Shown here: one piece after another, positions 26,304 through 36,259 of the stretch
How positions within the stretch are numbered: position 1 is the stretch's first letter
Layout: every line of letters begins with the position of its first letter
NCBI RefSeq assembly: GCF_025231525.1
Contig: NZ_CP103057.1
Coordinates: forward strand, 1,505,001 to 1,569,000
Length of the DNA: 64,000 nucleotides
Direction: 5' to 3'
Source: Sphingomonas endolithica
GTDB taxonomy: Bacteria > Pseudomonadota > Alphaproteobacteria > Sphingomonadales > Sphingomonadaceae
Made by a program: the position numbers and the translations under genes
The notes under the pieces: model-generated
What the model was told of the DNA's origin: nothing
What the model saw: the letters and a program-made list of their open reading frames with translations, nothing else
The model's database searches: none

Positions 26304-26539
26304 GGTTCGATCCCCTGCCAGGCGAGCAGTAGGCTTGCCGAGACAAGCAGCGCCATCAGCACGCCCTGGACTGCGACCGAAATCCAGAATCCATAAGGAT
26401 GCTCGTCGTAGCGGATGGAGATAGGCTGAGACGCGCCAAGGGGGATGACCGTGACGCCATCACGCACCTGCTTCCGCAGCAGCGGTATATAGAACGCGGT
26501 CACCGCCAGCGTCAGCACCGCGGTGAGCAGCTTGTTCAC
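26300..26539 (-). CDS. Small membrane protein between hisA and hisF
   Basis: A 79-residue protein with an N-terminal helix ([18 protein letters not shown]) and a C-terminal helix ([20 protein letters not shown]) flanking a loop of about 30 residues. It overlaps hisA and hisF by 4 nt on each side, so it must be translated with them. No known histidine enzyme looks like this and I do not recognise a family. Confidence 0.75.
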   Translation of the reverse strand: MNKLLTAVLTLAVTAFYIPLLRKQVRDGVTVIPLGASQPISIRYDEHPYGFWISVAVQGVLMALLVSASLLLAWQGIEP

Positions 26540-27273
26540 GCCGCTGCCGCCACACTGAGCGCGGCCGCCAGATCCAGCCGCCCGTCATACAGCGCGCGCC
26601 CGGTGATCACGCCCTCCACCCCGTCCTTGGAGTGCAGCGCCAGCACGTGGATCTCGCCGATCCCCTTCACGCCGCCGCTGGCGATCACCGGGATACGCAC
26701 CGCGCGCGCCAGATCGACCGTCGCCTCAACGTTGCAGCCCTTCAGCATCCCGTCGCGCCCGACATCGGTGAACAACAAGGATGCGACCCCGGCATCCTCG
26801 AAGCGCCGCGCCATGTCGATCACCTCAACCGTTGAGACATCCGCCCAGCCGCGTGTCGCGACCATGCCGTCTTTGGCATCCACCGCGACGACGATCCCGC
26901 CGGGGAAGTCGCGCGCCGCCTCCTTTACCAGTTCCGGGTTTTCGAGCGCTGCAGTGCCGATCACGACGCGCGATACGCCAAGATCGAACCAGCGCTCAAT
27001 CCCGGCGCGGTCGCGGATGCCGCCGCCCAATTGCACATGGCCCGGAAATTGCGCCACGATCGAGGCCACCGCCTCGCCATTCACCGACTTGCCGGCGAAT
27101 GCGCCGTCGAGATCGACGACGTGCAGATATTCCGCGCCTTGCCCCGCAAACAGCATCGCCTGCGCCGCCGGATCGTCGCCATAGACGGTCGCGCGATCCA
27201 TGTCGCCTTCGGCCAGCCGCACTACCTGCCCACCCTTCAGGTCGATCGCGGGAAAGACGATCAGGGACGCCAT
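26536..27273 (-). CDS. hisA: ProFAR isomerase HisA
   Basis: The Amadori isomerase converting ProFAR to PRFAR, the substrate of HisHF. The 245-residue barrel begins MASLIVFPAIDLKGGQVVRL with catalytic Asp11 and has Asp132 in VVAVDAKDGMVATRGW. Its start overlaps the end of hisH by 13 nt and its stop overlaps the small membrane gene by 4 nt. Confidence 0.97.
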   Translation of the reverse strand: MASLIVFPAIDLKGGQVVRLAEGDMDRATVYGDDPAAQAMLFAGQGAEYLHVVDLDGAFAGKSVNGEAVASIVAQFPGHVQLGGGIRDRAGIERWFDLGVSRVVIGTAALENPELVKEAARDFPGGIVVAVDAKDGMVATRGWADVSTVEVIDMARRFEDAGVASLLFTDVGRDGMLKGCNVEATVDLARAVRIPVIASGGVKGIGEIHVLALHSKDGVEGVITGRALYDGRLDLAAALSVAAAA

Positions 27274-27866
27274 GCGAGAAACCTTTCGAGGAGCGCCAGG
27301 CCGTAGCGCTGGCTTTTTTCGGGGTGGAACTGCACCCCCAACATGTTGTCGCGCCCGATCGCCGCGGTGACCGGCCCGTCGTGCTCGGTCGTGGCAATGA
27401 TGTCGGCGCCGCTATAGGCGTAGGAATGCAGGAAATAGGCCTCGCCCGGCTGGATCAGCGCATGGCGGGAAGTCGCCACGACATCGTTCCAGCCCATGTG
27501 CGGCACCTTGGCCGCCGGATCGGCCGGCGCGAGCCGCGTCACCCTGCCCTGCATCCAGCCAAGCCCCGGGTGGCTGCCATGCTCCTCGCCGGTTTCCGCC
27601 ATCAACTGCATGCCGACGCACACGCCCAGGAACGGCGTACCCTCGTGGCGGACGCGCCGTTCGAGCGCCTCGATCATCCCCGGCACCGCGCGCAATGCCG
27701 AGGCACAGGCGGCAAACGCGCCGACACCGGGCAGGACGATACGATCGGCCTTGGCCACGGCATCGGCGTCGGCCGTGACCAGCACGTCGCTCGCCCCCGC
27801 CGCCTGCAACGCATTGTGCACCGAATGCAGGTTGCCGGCACCGTAATCGATCAGCGCCACACTCAT
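27261..27866 (-). CDS. hisH: Imidazole glycerol phosphate synthase, glutaminase subunit HisH
   Basis: A class I glutamine amidotransferase of 201 residues supplying ammonia to HisF. The triad is visible: Cys83 in FLGVCVGMQLMAE, His181 and Glu183 in GVQFHPEKSQ. It begins MSVALIDYGAGNLHSVHNAL. The ATG at 27864-27866 overlaps the upstream YciI-like stop by 4 nt; the longer open frame upstream is antisense noise through hisB. Confidence 0.97.
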   Translation of the reverse strand: MSVALIDYGAGNLHSVHNALQAAGASDVLVTADADAVAKADRIVLPGVGAFAACASALRAVPGMIEALERRVRHEGTPFLGVCVGMQLMAETGEEHGSHPGLGWMQGRVTRLAPADPAAKVPHMGWNDVVATSRHALIQPGEAYFLHSYAYSGADIIATTEHDGPVTAAIGRDNMLGVQFHPEKSQRYGLALLERFLAWRP

Positions 27867-28177
27867 TTCAGCAGCGCCGCAATCTCCGGCGCGGCAAAGC
27901 TGGCGTTGAAAGCAATCACCTGCGCCGTCGCGACACCGCTGGTCACGAACGGATCGCTCACCGCCAGTGCCTCCGCCTCCCGCCGATGCCCACGCGTCAC
28001 GATCACACCGCCGCCACGCGGGTCCTGCCGCCCGGCGATCAGGAACACGCCCTCGTCGAACCCGCGCTTCAGCCAGGCGACATGGTTCGCCATATGCACG
28101 TCGACCTCGTCCAGCGGCGCGACATAATCGAGCAGGATCAGGCATAGCGGCCCGTCGGCGCGGTGCCGCGCGGCCAT
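27863..28177 (-). CDS. YciI-like protein
   Basis: A 104-residue ferredoxin-like-fold protein with the YciI signature: LCLILLDYVAPLDEVDVHMA, then AGRQDPRGGGVIV and the late DPFVTSGVATAQVIAF segment. The conserved histidine and aspartate of YciI (HMANHVAWLK, DPFV) are present. Family function is unsettled; some members are dehydrochlorinases or hydrolases. It sits between hisB and hisH and overlaps hisH by 4 nt. Confidence 0.85.
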   Translation of the reverse strand: MAARHRADGPLCLILLDYVAPLDEVDVHMANHVAWLKRGFDEGVFLIAGRQDPRGGGVIVTRGHRREAEALAVSDPFVTSGVATAQVIAFNASFAAPEIAALLK

Positions 28178-28765
28178 TTACAGCACGCCCTTGGTACTGG
28201 GGATCGCGTCGGCCTTGCGCGGATCGATCTCCACCGCCTCGCGCAGTGCACGGGCGACACCCTTGAACGCCGCTTCGGCGATGTGATGGTTGTTCTGCCC
28301 GTACAGCGTCTCGATGTGCAGCGTGATGCCGGCCGTCTGCGCCAAGGAATGGAAGAAATGCTCGAACATCTCGGTATCCATTTCGCCCAGCCGCTTCTGG
28401 CTGAACTCGGTCTTCCACACCAGCCAGGGGCGCCCGGATATGTCGATCGCCACCCGCGTGAGCGTCTCGTCCATCGGCGAGATCGCATCGGCGTAGCGGC
28501 GGATGCCGCGCTTGTCGCCGAGCGCGCGGGCGATGCACTCGCCGATCGCCAGGCCGGTATCCTCCACCGTGTGATGCTGGTCGATATGCAGGTCGCCGAC
28601 CGTCTTGACGTCGAGATCGATCAGCGAATGCCGCGACAATTGCTCCAGCATGTGATCGAAGAAGCCGACCCCGGTCGAGACGTTGTACATGCCCGTCCCG
28701 TCGAGATTGACGGTGACGGCGATACTGGTCTCGCTGGTCGAGCGGCTGATGGTGGCGGTGCGCAT
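28178..28765 (-). CDS. hisB: Imidazoleglycerol-phosphate dehydratase HisB (monofunctional)
   Basis: It dehydrates IGP to imidazole acetol phosphate with manganese. The 195-residue protein has the two metal-binding repeats of the family: HLDVKT-like [20 protein letters not shown] in the first half and [20 protein letters not shown] in the second. There is no phosphatase domain, so histidinol phosphatase must be a separate gene. The ATG at 28763-28765 gives the conserved [14 protein letters not shown] start. It is the first gene of the operon, divergent from sspB with 71 bp between. Confidence 0.96.
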   Translation of the reverse strand: MRTATISRSTSETSIAVTVNLDGTGMYNVSTGVGFFDHMLEQLSRHSLIDLDVKTVGDLHIDQHHTVEDTGLAIGECIARALGDKRGIRRYADAISPMDETLTRVAIDISGRPWLVWKTEFSQKRLGEMDTEMFEHFFHSLAQTAGITLHIETLYGQNNHHIAEAAFKGVARALREAVEIDPRKADAIPSTKGVL

Positions 28766-28836
28766 GGCGACCCCAATAGCGCGTGTGCCCGCGCATGCAA
28801 TCTTGACCCGCCCCCAAAGCGCGCTACCCAAGGGAC

Positions 28837-29319
28837 ATGACCGATGGAATGCCCGACAGCCTGATTCCGTATGACGAGATCGTCCAGGAGGCGCTGCGTG
28901 CCGTGGTCGGCCGCGTGCTGGGTTCGGTCGCGGAGAATGGTGGCCTGCCGGGCGATCATCACTTCTACATCACCTTCAAGACACAGGCCTCGGGGGTCGA
29001 TATCCCGCAGCGGCTGATCGAGCGTTTCCCGGACGAAATGACGATAGTCATGCAGAATCGCTATTGGGATCTGCTGGTCGACGATATCGGCTTCTCGATC
29101 GGGCTCAGCTTCAACCAGATCCCGTCCAAGCTGGTCATCCCCTATGCAGCGATCACCGGCTTCCACGATCCCAGCGTAAATTTCGAACTGCGCTTCCAGG
29201 CGCAGGAAGGCCCGGACGGCCCCGACCCGCATGACGAAGCCGAAAATGACGGCCCGACGCTGGTGCCGGTCGAGGACGGTTCGAACGTCGTCGCCGTGGA
29301 TTTCAAGCGCAAGAAATAG
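28837..29319 (+). CDS. sspB: SspB-alpha type ClpXP adaptor
   Basis: A 160-residue protein of the alphaproteobacterial SspB family, which delivers ssrA-tagged and other substrates to ClpXP. The N-terminal fold region [19 protein letters not shown] and [19 protein letters not shown] matches; [20 protein letters not shown] is a core strand region. The C-terminal end [14 protein letters not shown] carries the short hydrophobic/basic tail that docks on ClpX. The ATG follows AAGGGA. Confidence 0.92.
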   Translation: MTDGMPDSLIPYDEIVQEALRAVVGRVLGSVAENGGLPGDHHFYITFKTQASGVDIPQRLIERFPDEMTIVMQNRYWDLLVDDIGFSIGLSFNQIPSKLVIPYAAITGFHDPSVNFELRFQAQEGPDGPDPHDEAENDGPTLVPVEDGSNVVAVDFKRKK

Positions 29320-29326
29320 GGAGCGA

Positions 29327-29350
29327 GGCGATTAGCGAGCGCTAATCGCC
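29327..29350 (+). terminator. Perfect hairpin after sspB
   Basis: GGCGATTAGC, loop GAGC, GCTAATCGCC: a 10-bp perfect stem starting 8 bp after the sspB stop. There is no U-tract, so it may stabilise the mRNA end or terminate imperfectly. The following 200 bp up to fumC are GC-rich and contain a degenerate family C arm around 29450-29470, nothing else recognised. Confidence 0.55.
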
Positions 29351-29551
29351 GGTCGCGCAAGCGACGCGAACCGCCGGGGGGCGCGGCGCCGCCGCGGCCG
29401 ACGTTATGGGGTTTACTCCCACGACTGCCTTTCACCACGAAGTTTGGCGGCGCCCCGGACTTGTTCCGGCGCACCCTGCACCGCACATCATGCATAACGG
29501 ACCAAGTGGCACAGCGGATGCTGCGACAGGCCCGGCATGACGGAGCAGCCC

Positions 29552-30937
<1,386 letters not shown>

Positions 30938-30940
30938 CCT

Positions 30941-31075
30941 AGCTCCGCCCCGGCACGGGGAGGGGGACCGTTTGCTTCCTTCAGCAAATGGTGGAGCGGG
31001 CCTCCTCACGCGCACCGTTGCCGGCCCACCCCCTCCGTCAGTCTGCGGCTGCCACCTCGCCGTTCCGGGGAGGAT
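30941..31075. repeat. Intergenic repeat, family E (purine/pyrimidine-rich)
   Basis: CCCCGGCACGGGGAGGGGGA, then ACCGTTTGCTTCCTTCAGCA, AATGGTGGAGCGGG, and further on CCCACCCCCTCCGTCAG. The same phrases (CAAATGGTGGAG, GAGGGGGACC) recur at 52271-52425. It occupies the 190 bp between fumC and the small protein at 31129. Confidence 0.6.
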
Positions 31076-31128
31076 CGGGAACTCCTCTCGCCGCCGCGCG
31101 CTTTCCCCATCGAACCAAGGAGAAACTC

Positions 31129-31344
31129 GTGGGTGCAACGACCATAGGCGCGCTGATCGGTGGCGCGATCGATTCGATGAGTGGTGACGACGGCGCCGCG
31201 GATGGCGCGATCAAGGGCGCGATCGTCGCCAATGTGCTGAAGGTCGCATTGCCGATCGCCGTTACCTACGCGGTCGGCTGGGCCGTGTTGCGTGGCGCAA
31301 CGGAATTGAAGGGCGCCGTGTTCGGCGAAGGAGAAAAAGCATGA
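31129..31344 (+). CDS. Small glycine/alanine-rich protein, possibly membrane-associated
   Basis: A 71-residue protein starting GATTIGALIGGAIDSMSGDD after a GTG start with AAGGAGA upstream. It has a GxxxG-like N-terminal segment, then LPIAVTYAVGWAVLRGAT, a likely membrane helix. Its stop overlaps the next start by 4 nt (ATGA). Function unknown. Confidence 0.6.
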   Translation: MGATTIGALIGGAIDSMSGDDGAADGAIKGAIVANVLKVALPIAVTYAVGWAVLRGATELKGAVFGEGEKA

Positions 31345-31547
31345 TTCGTGGCATCATCGGTGCACTAGTCGGTCGCGAACTCGATCGTCGTGATGGCAGT
31401 GGCGGGATCAAGGGCGCGGCGATCGGCCTGGTCGCCAGCCGCGTGCTGACCCGCATGGGCCCGCTCGGACTGGCGCTAGGCGGTGCCTATGTCGCGAAGA
31501 AAGCCTATGACCGGCATCGCGATACACGGCGCAACACTACCGTCTGA
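31341..31547 (+). CDS. Small glycine-rich basic protein
   Basis: A 68-residue protein, MIRGIIGALVGRELDRRDGS at the start, a central LVASRVLTRMGPLGLALGG stretch and a basic tail (AYDRHRDTRRNTTV). It is translationally coupled to the preceding small protein; the two share a glycine-spaced pattern (GALIGGAID / GALVGRELD). I do not recognise a family; a membrane-associated pair is the best guess. Confidence 0.6.
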   Translation: MIRGIIGALVGRELDRRDGSGGIKGAAIGLVASRVLTRMGPLGLALGGAYVAKKAYDRHRDTRRNTTV

Positions 31548-31556
31548 CTGTACGGA

Positions 31557-31581
31557 TCGCCGGGGCATGATGCCCCGGCGA
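31557..31581. terminator. Hairpin between the small-protein pair and gmk
   Basis: TCGCCGGGGC, loop ATGAT, GCCCCGGCGA: a 10-bp perfect stem 10 bp after the stop, followed by CACGATTAT without a clean U-tract. Probably ends the small-protein transcript. Confidence 0.65.
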
Positions 31582-31636
31582 CACGATTATCGCCTCGTGA
31601 CTTGACGCCATGGTCATCGCCACGCCACTAGCGCGC

Positions 31637-32299
31637 ATGCCGTCACCCGAAGCTCAAGAAAACCCGGAAGATCCCCACGGCTTCAAGCGCCGTGGCATGA
31701 TGTTCGTGCTCTCCTCGCCGTCGGGCGCGGGCAAATCGACCATTGCCGGAAAGCTGCTCGCGTCCAACCCCGAGCTGCAGGTGTCGGTCTCCTACACCAC
31801 CCGCCCGATCCGCCCCGGCGAAGTCGACGGCGTGCATTACCATTTCACCGATCTTGAGACGTTTCGCACGATGGTTGCGAACCACGAGTTCCTCGAATGG
31901 GCGCACGTCTTCGATCACCGCTACGGCACACCCAAAGCGCAGGTGTGGAACGCGCTGGAACAGGGAATCGACATCCTGTTCGACATCGACTGGCAGGGCG
32001 CACAGCAATTGCATCAACTCGCCGGGGGCGACGTGGTTCGCGTCTTCATCCTGCCGCCGTCCATGCCCGAGTTGCGCCAGCGGCTGATCGGCCGGCGCAC
32101 CGATTCGATGGACGTGATCGAAGCCCGCATGGCGCGCGCCGCCAACGAAGTCAGCCATTGGGATGGCTATGACTATGTGCTGGTCAACGACGATGTCGAG
32201 ACCTGCTTCGATGGGGTGAAGACGATCCTGGCAGCGGAACGGCTGAAGCGCTCGCGCCAGACGGGGATCATTGGGTTTATCCGCAAGCTGCTGCGGTAG
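31637..32299 (+). CDS. gmk: Guanylate kinase
   Basis: Phosphorylates GMP to GDP. The 220-residue protein has the P-loop SSPSGAGKSTI, the GMP-binding YTTRPIRPGEVDGVHYHF and DIDWQGAQQL. Starts at 31610 or 31637 are both in frame; neither has a strong ribosome site. I prefer 31637 (MPSPEAQENP) because upstream residues do not look conserved and family members begin close to the FKRRG segment. Confidence 0.95.
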   Translation: MPSPEAQENPEDPHGFKRRGMMFVLSSPSGAGKSTIAGKLLASNPELQVSVSYTTRPIRPGEVDGVHYHFTDLETFRTMVANHEFLEWAHVFDHRYGTPKAQVWNALEQGIDILFDIDWQGAQQLHQLAGGDVVRVFILPPSMPELRQRLIGRRTDSMDVIEARMARAANEVSHWDGYDYVLVNDDVETCFDGVKTILAAERLKRSRQTGIIGFIRKLLR

Positions 32300-32405
32300 A
32301 TCTAGCCGGGCCGGGGCCCCTCGTTCGCAGCGAAACTAGGGTATGCGCGACATCAGGTTCAAGGCCGATGCACATCAGTTTATGGGTGCGTTGCATAAAC
32401 CAAGC

Positions 32406-32515
32406 CCGTCACCCCGGACCTGTTCCGGGGTCCACTAAGCGGCTTGGCCAGAGAGTAGTGGATTGAAGGACCAGCTTGCGGCGCGGTGGACCCCGGAACA
32501 AGTCCGGGGTGACGG
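32406..32515. repeat. Intergenic inverted repeat, family C
   Basis: CCGTCACCCCGGACCTGTTC on the left and GGAACAAGTCCGGGGTGACG on the right form long complementary arms around a 60-bp centre, total about 110 bp. It fills much of the 293-bp gap between the convergent gmk and CHAP genes. Nothing else recognised there. Confidence 0.9.
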
Positions 32516-32592
32516 CGGCTGCCAGCTTGTGAAAGGGGGCTGAATGTCACGCGCGTGGCAAGCCAGCTCCGATCTGGTTACCTCACCTCGGA

Positions 32593-33147
32593 TCAAAAAG
32601 CGGTGCGATTGACCAGCGAGAGGATGCCGGCGTTCTTGGCGTTGGACGCCATTGTCACCGGCGGCAGCGGATCGACATCGCCGCCCTTGGCTGCGCCGTC
32701 CGAGTAGATGAAACCGTTGGCCGGATAGGCCGAGGTGCCGAGATCGTGATTGGCGGCATACCAAACCTTGACCATGCTCCAGTCACCGGCTGCCGACACG
32801 TCCACTGCGCGTACGTCGCGCTCGATGCCGCCGCGGCGCGACCAATTGGCGTGGGTCAGCTTGACCTCACGGTCGCTGACGACACCCGAGACCATCGCGA
32901 CATGGCCGAGGCGCATGCGGCCGCTCGACTGGAACGACAGAACGGCACCGACCTTGGGCGCCTTGCCGCGGGCATAGCGACCGGCGGCTTGGCCCCACCA
33001 GGTGTTAGCATTGCCGTGAATGTCGATACCGGAGATCGAACGGGCATAGGGAGCGCACTGCCAAAACTGTGCCGCCGCAGGCGTGGTCCCCATCAGGACG
33101 CACGATAACACTAGCGCAAAACGCGCTGCTAAAGCCTTGAATTTCAT
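32593..33147 (-). CDS. CHAP domain cell-wall amidase/peptidase, secreted
   Basis: A 184-residue protein with a signal peptide (cleavage near PAAAQ) and a CHAP cysteine-peptidase domain. The nucleophile is Cys31 in QFWQCAPYARSISG and the histidine His82 in RLGHVAMVSGVV; the THANWS motif supplies the third polar residue. CHAP enzymes cut peptide bonds in peptidoglycan; in sphingomonads single-domain versions are common and likely act in cell-wall remodelling. Start at 33147 gives a normal leader. Confidence 0.88.
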   Translation of the reverse strand: MKFKALAARFALVLSCVLMGTTPAAAQFWQCAPYARSISGIDIHGNANTWWGQAAGRYARGKAPKVGAVLSFQSSGRMRLGHVAMVSGVVSDREVKLTHANWSRRGGIERDVRAVDVSAAGDWSMVKVWYAANHDLGTSAYPANGFIYSDGAAKGGDVDPLPPVTMASNAKNAGILSLVNRTAF

Positions 33148-33285
33148 GTGACCCCCTCAGGTCCGCTCGTTCAGTGAGGGTCTCAAAGCAGGTCGGCGGC
33201 GCGGTGGAAACCCCATCGCGTCCGACCGCGGAACCTTTCAGGACAAAGTGAGTTGACCGTACGACGAAGCCCCCTCGCCTCGCCT

Positions 33286-33540
33286 TCAGATGACGTATTC
33301 GACCGTCTTGCGCTGTGCCTCATCGGCCGCCTTGGCCGCGCGCATGTCGACAATCCGCTGATTGAGCCGCGCGACGGTGCGGCTGCCGGTCGTCTTGAAC
33401 AATGCCGGCACGAACGCGTGAACGAGGCTGGCAAGGCCGGCAGCGATCATCGTCATGCCGAAGCTGGAGGCCACGCCGAAATGTTCGGTGAAACTCTCAC
33501 CGACCGATGCGGGGTGATCGAGGAACAGGCGACGGATCAT
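33286..33540 (-). CDS. DUF6356 family protein
   Basis: An 84-residue membrane protein with the sphingomonad family start MIRRLFLDHPASVGESFTEH and the hydrophobic segment MTMIAAGLASLVHAFVPALF followed by TGSRTVARLNQRIV. I recognise the family as DUF6356; function unknown. It is a single gene between the CHAP protein and the Mur ligase. Confidence 0.82.
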   Translation of the reverse strand: MIRRLFLDHPASVGESFTEHFGVASSFGMTMIAAGLASLVHAFVPALFKTTGSRTVARLNQRIVDMRAAKAADEAQRKTVEYVI

Positions 33541-33610
33541 GGGGCTACCTCGTTGATGGTGCGGTTGCAGGTTATCACACGGGGCCGGGGGTGTCAGCCT
33601 GCCACCCCTT

Positions 33611-33715
33611 GTTCCCCGGCGAACGCGGGGCCCCAGTAGTAAAGGTGGATGTTACGACGCGCAGCGTACGCCAACTTCTGCTTACCGACTGGGCCCCGGC
33701 CTTCGCCGGGGAACA
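33611..33715. repeat. Intergenic inverted repeat, family B
   Basis: GTTCCCCGGCGAACGCGGGG to CCCCGGCCTTCGCCGGGGAA, 105 bp. It ends 12 bp before the Mur ligase stop codon (minus strand). The centre (GACGCGCAGCGTACGCCAAC) resembles that of the copy at 36023. Confidence 0.9.
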
Positions 33716-33727
33716 GCTTCGAGGATG

Positions 33728-35119
33728 CTAGCGCAGCATTCCCAGTATTTCCGCCGCCAGTTGGCTGAGCGTATCGTCGCGAGCCCCCATGACGACGATC
33801 CGGTCTCCTGGCTGGGCCAGCGCCACGAGATGCGCCGCCGCGCCGCCACGATCGGCGACATGGACGGCGTGCGCACCCGTCGCGGCGATCTCCGCGACGA
33901 TATCCGCACTGGTCACCTCCCGACTGACGGTCCCGCCCTGATAGACCGGATCGGGCAGCACCAGCACGTCGTCCGCCGCCAGCCGCTCGGCGAACATCGC
34001 CACCAGGTCGCGCCGCATGACCTTCAGCGGGCCATAGCCATGCGGCTGGAACAGCACGAGCAGCCGCCCGGGAAAATCGTGCAGCGTCTCCAGCGTGGCG
34101 GCGATCTTGTCCGGATTGTGCCCGAAATCGTCGATCACCGCGACGCCACCCGCCTCGCCGACCAGCTCGAAGCGCCGCTTGAGCCCCACGAACCCGGCAA
34201 GCGCGGCGATCGCCTCAGCCAGCGGCACGCCCGCCGCGCGCACCGCGCCCAAGGCCGCCAGCGCGTTGGACACGTTGTGCCGCCCCGGCACCGCCAGCCG
34301 CACCTCATGCCGCTCGCCACCCTTCACGAGATCGAAGCGAATCGCGAACGGCTCGGGCACGAGATTTTCCGCGCGCAGGTCGGCCGAGGCGTCGATCGCG
34401 AAGGTAACGAGGCGTTCGCGCGGCAGGCTCATCGCCAGCGCGGCGGATTCGCCGTCGCCGACATTGACCACCGTCGTCACCGCCTTGGCCGCGAAGGTGC
34501 CGAATAGGTCGCGCAATTCCTCCAGGCTCTTGTGATCCAGGCTGACATTGTTGAGCACCGCGATCTTGGGATAATAGAGCGCGATCGAGCCATCGCTCTC
34601 ATCGACCTCGGAGACGAACGCCTCCCCCGCCCCGACCAGCGCGCTGGCGAAAGGGGCATTGGGCGCCGCGAAATTCTTCATCACCGCGCCGTTCATCACC
34701 GTGGGATCGCGCCCGCAGGCGTGCAGGATCCATCCGATCATGCCGGTGACGGTCGATTTGCCGCTCGTCCCCGCCACGCCGATCGGCAGCACGCTGGCGT
34801 TGAACAACTCGCTGAGCAATTCCGCGCGGCTCATCCGCGCCGCGCCGACCGTTTCCGCCGCCACAATGTCCGGCACCGTCGCCTCGACCGCGGCGGAGGC
34901 GACGACGATCTGATCCGGCGAGGTAATCCCGCTGCCATCCTGCGGAAACAACTGTACCCCCTTGGCGGCGAGGTCGGCGAACTTGGCCGGCAGAGCCCCC
35001 TTGTCGAGCGTGCGGTCCGAGCCGGCGACGCTTTCGCCACGCCCGGCGAGGATCATCGCCAGCGGCATCATGCCCGAGCCGCCGACGCCGACGAAGAAGT
35101 AGGATTTGCGCGTTTCCAT
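33728..35119 (-). CDS. Mur ligase, MurC/Mpl-like
   Basis: An ATP-dependent amide ligase of 463 residues with the three Mur domains: an N-terminal UDP-MurNAc-binding Rossmann fold ([20 protein letters not shown]), the central ATPase with P-loop GTSGKST at 117-123 and [11 protein letters not shown], and a C-terminal domain. It is MurC-like in its first motif, but a genome normally has its essential murC in the division cluster. Its divergent neighbour is an LD-carboxypeptidase. A recycling ligase acting like Mpl (joining tripeptide to UDP-MurNAc) is therefore plausible. Substrate unproven. Confidence 0.82.
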   Translation of the reverse strand: METRKSYFFVGVGGSGMMPLAMILAGRGESVAGSDRTLDKGALPAKFADLAAKGVQLFPQDGSGITSPDQIVVASAAVEATVPDIVAAETVGAARMSRAELLSELFNASVLPIGVAGTSGKSTVTGMIGWILHACGRDPTVMNGAVMKNFAAPNAPFASALVGAGEAFVSEVDESDGSIALYYPKIAVLNNVSLDHKSLEELRDLFGTFAAKAVTTVVNVGDGESAALAMSLPRERLVTFAIDASADLRAENLVPEPFAIRFDLVKGGERHEVRLAVPGRHNVSNALAALGAVRAAGVPLAEAIAALAGFVGLKRRFELVGEAGGVAVIDDFGHNPDKIAATLETLHDFPGRLLVLFQPHGYGPLKVMRRDLVAMFAERLAADDVLVLPDPVYQGGTVSREVTSADIVAEIAATGAHAVHVADRGGAAAHLVALAQPGDRIVVMGARDDTLSQLAAEILGMLR

Positions 35120-35182
35120 GACCGCGGGCTATCGCGGCATTTCGGCAACGGGGCAAGCGCCCCAAGACAAGGCACTTCCAGC

Positions 35183-36001
35183 ATGCGCATCGGCGTGGTC
35201 AGCCCAGCACGACCGATCGACCCGGCGGTGAACAGCATGATGCAGGCGCTGGTCGCGGTCAGCTTCCCCGAAGTCGACATCGTGTTCCACCCGCAATGCT
35301 TCCTGAGCGACGGGCATTTCGCCGGCGCGGACTCACTGCGCGCCACCGCGTTCCTGGAATATGCCAACGATCCCGCGTTCGACGCGATCTGGTTCGCGCG
35401 CGGTGGTTACGGCGCCAATCGCATCCTCGACACGGTGATCCCGCAGCTGAGCGCCGCCGCCAAGCACAAGACCTATCTCGGTTATTCCGACATGGGGTTC
35501 CTGCTCGGCGCGCTCTATGCCAGCCGCATCGGGCGCCAGGCGCACGGGCCGATGCCGAGCGAAATCCGCCGCAAGAACGATCACGGAGCATGTGTCTCGC
35601 GTTCCTTGTCGTGGCTGGTGAATGGCGATCGCCGTTCGCTCGAGCCTTCGATCGATGCGCGGCCGCATGCCGCGTTCAACCTGTCGATTCTGAGCGCGCT
35701 GATCGGATCGAAATACCTGCCCGATCTCACCGACCATGTGCTGATGATCGAGGAAGTGAGCGAACCTTTGTACCGCATCGATCGCATGCTGTTCACGATG
35801 GCGCATGCGACACAGCTGAAGGGCATGGCCGGGGTACGGCTCGGCGTGGTGGGGGACGTGATCGAGAATGACGTGGTCTTCAACGACACGCCCGAGCAGA
35901 TGATCGTGCGCTGGTGCGCGGATATGGGCGTGCCGTATCTGGGGCGGGCGCAGATCGGCCATTATGCGGCGAATTGCGTTGTGCCGTTCGGGGTGGCTTG
36001 A
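35183..36001 (+). CDS. ldcA: LD-carboxypeptidase (LdcA/MccF family)
   Basis: A cytosolic serine peptidase, family S66, that removes the terminal D-Ala from murein tetrapeptides during recycling. The 272-residue protein has the nucleophile Ser102 in LGYSDMGFLLGA, Glu190 in VLMIEEVSEP and His260 in QIGHYAANCVVP, an arrangement equivalent to Pseudomonas LdcA. Start at 35183 (MRIGVVSPARP). It is divergent from the Mur ligase, with 63 bp between start codons, so one regulatory region serves both. Confidence 0.9.
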   Translation: MRIGVVSPARPIDPAVNSMMQALVAVSFPEVDIVFHPQCFLSDGHFAGADSLRATAFLEYANDPAFDAIWFARGGYGANRILDTVIPQLSAAAKHKTYLGYSDMGFLLGALYASRIGRQAHGPMPSEIRRKNDHGACVSRSLSWLVNGDRRSLEPSIDARPHAAFNLSILSALIGSKYLPDLTDHVLMIEEVSEPLYRIDRMLFTMAHATQLKGMAGVRLGVVGDVIENDVVFNDTPEQMIVRWCADMGVPYLGRAQIGHYAANCVVPFGVA

Positions 36002-36022
36002 GCGTAAACCTGAGTTCATGGA

Positions 36023-36125
36023 GTTCCCCGGCGAAGGCCGGGGCCCAGTTGAGATGGCCGAGGTAACTCCGCGCAGCGTCAACCAACTTCTGCGCCGCGA
36101 CTGGGCCCCGGCCTCCGCCGGGGAG
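36023..36125. repeat. Intergenic inverted repeat, family B
   Basis: GTTCCCCGGCGAAGGCCGGG, then CCCAGTTGAG, a variable centre, and CCCCGGCCTCCGCCGGGGAG. It starts 22 bp after the ldcA stop and precedes thrS on the same strand. Confidence 0.9.
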
Positions 36126-36259
36126 CATAGAAGTGGCGACGCGTTTCGATGGGAGCACAGCAACCATGCGTAACCCTCGCCTCCATCCGCAAGCTTGCCT
36201 ATATACCGCCTCCAGGCATAAGCCCGCCCCTCTGCCCTGCACGAAAGAACCGTTCCCCG

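Noticed and set aside
28766..28836. Histidine attenuator leader peptide upstream of hisB
   Set aside because: The 71-bp hisB/sspB intergenic region has no short frame with a run of His codons and no terminator hairpin.
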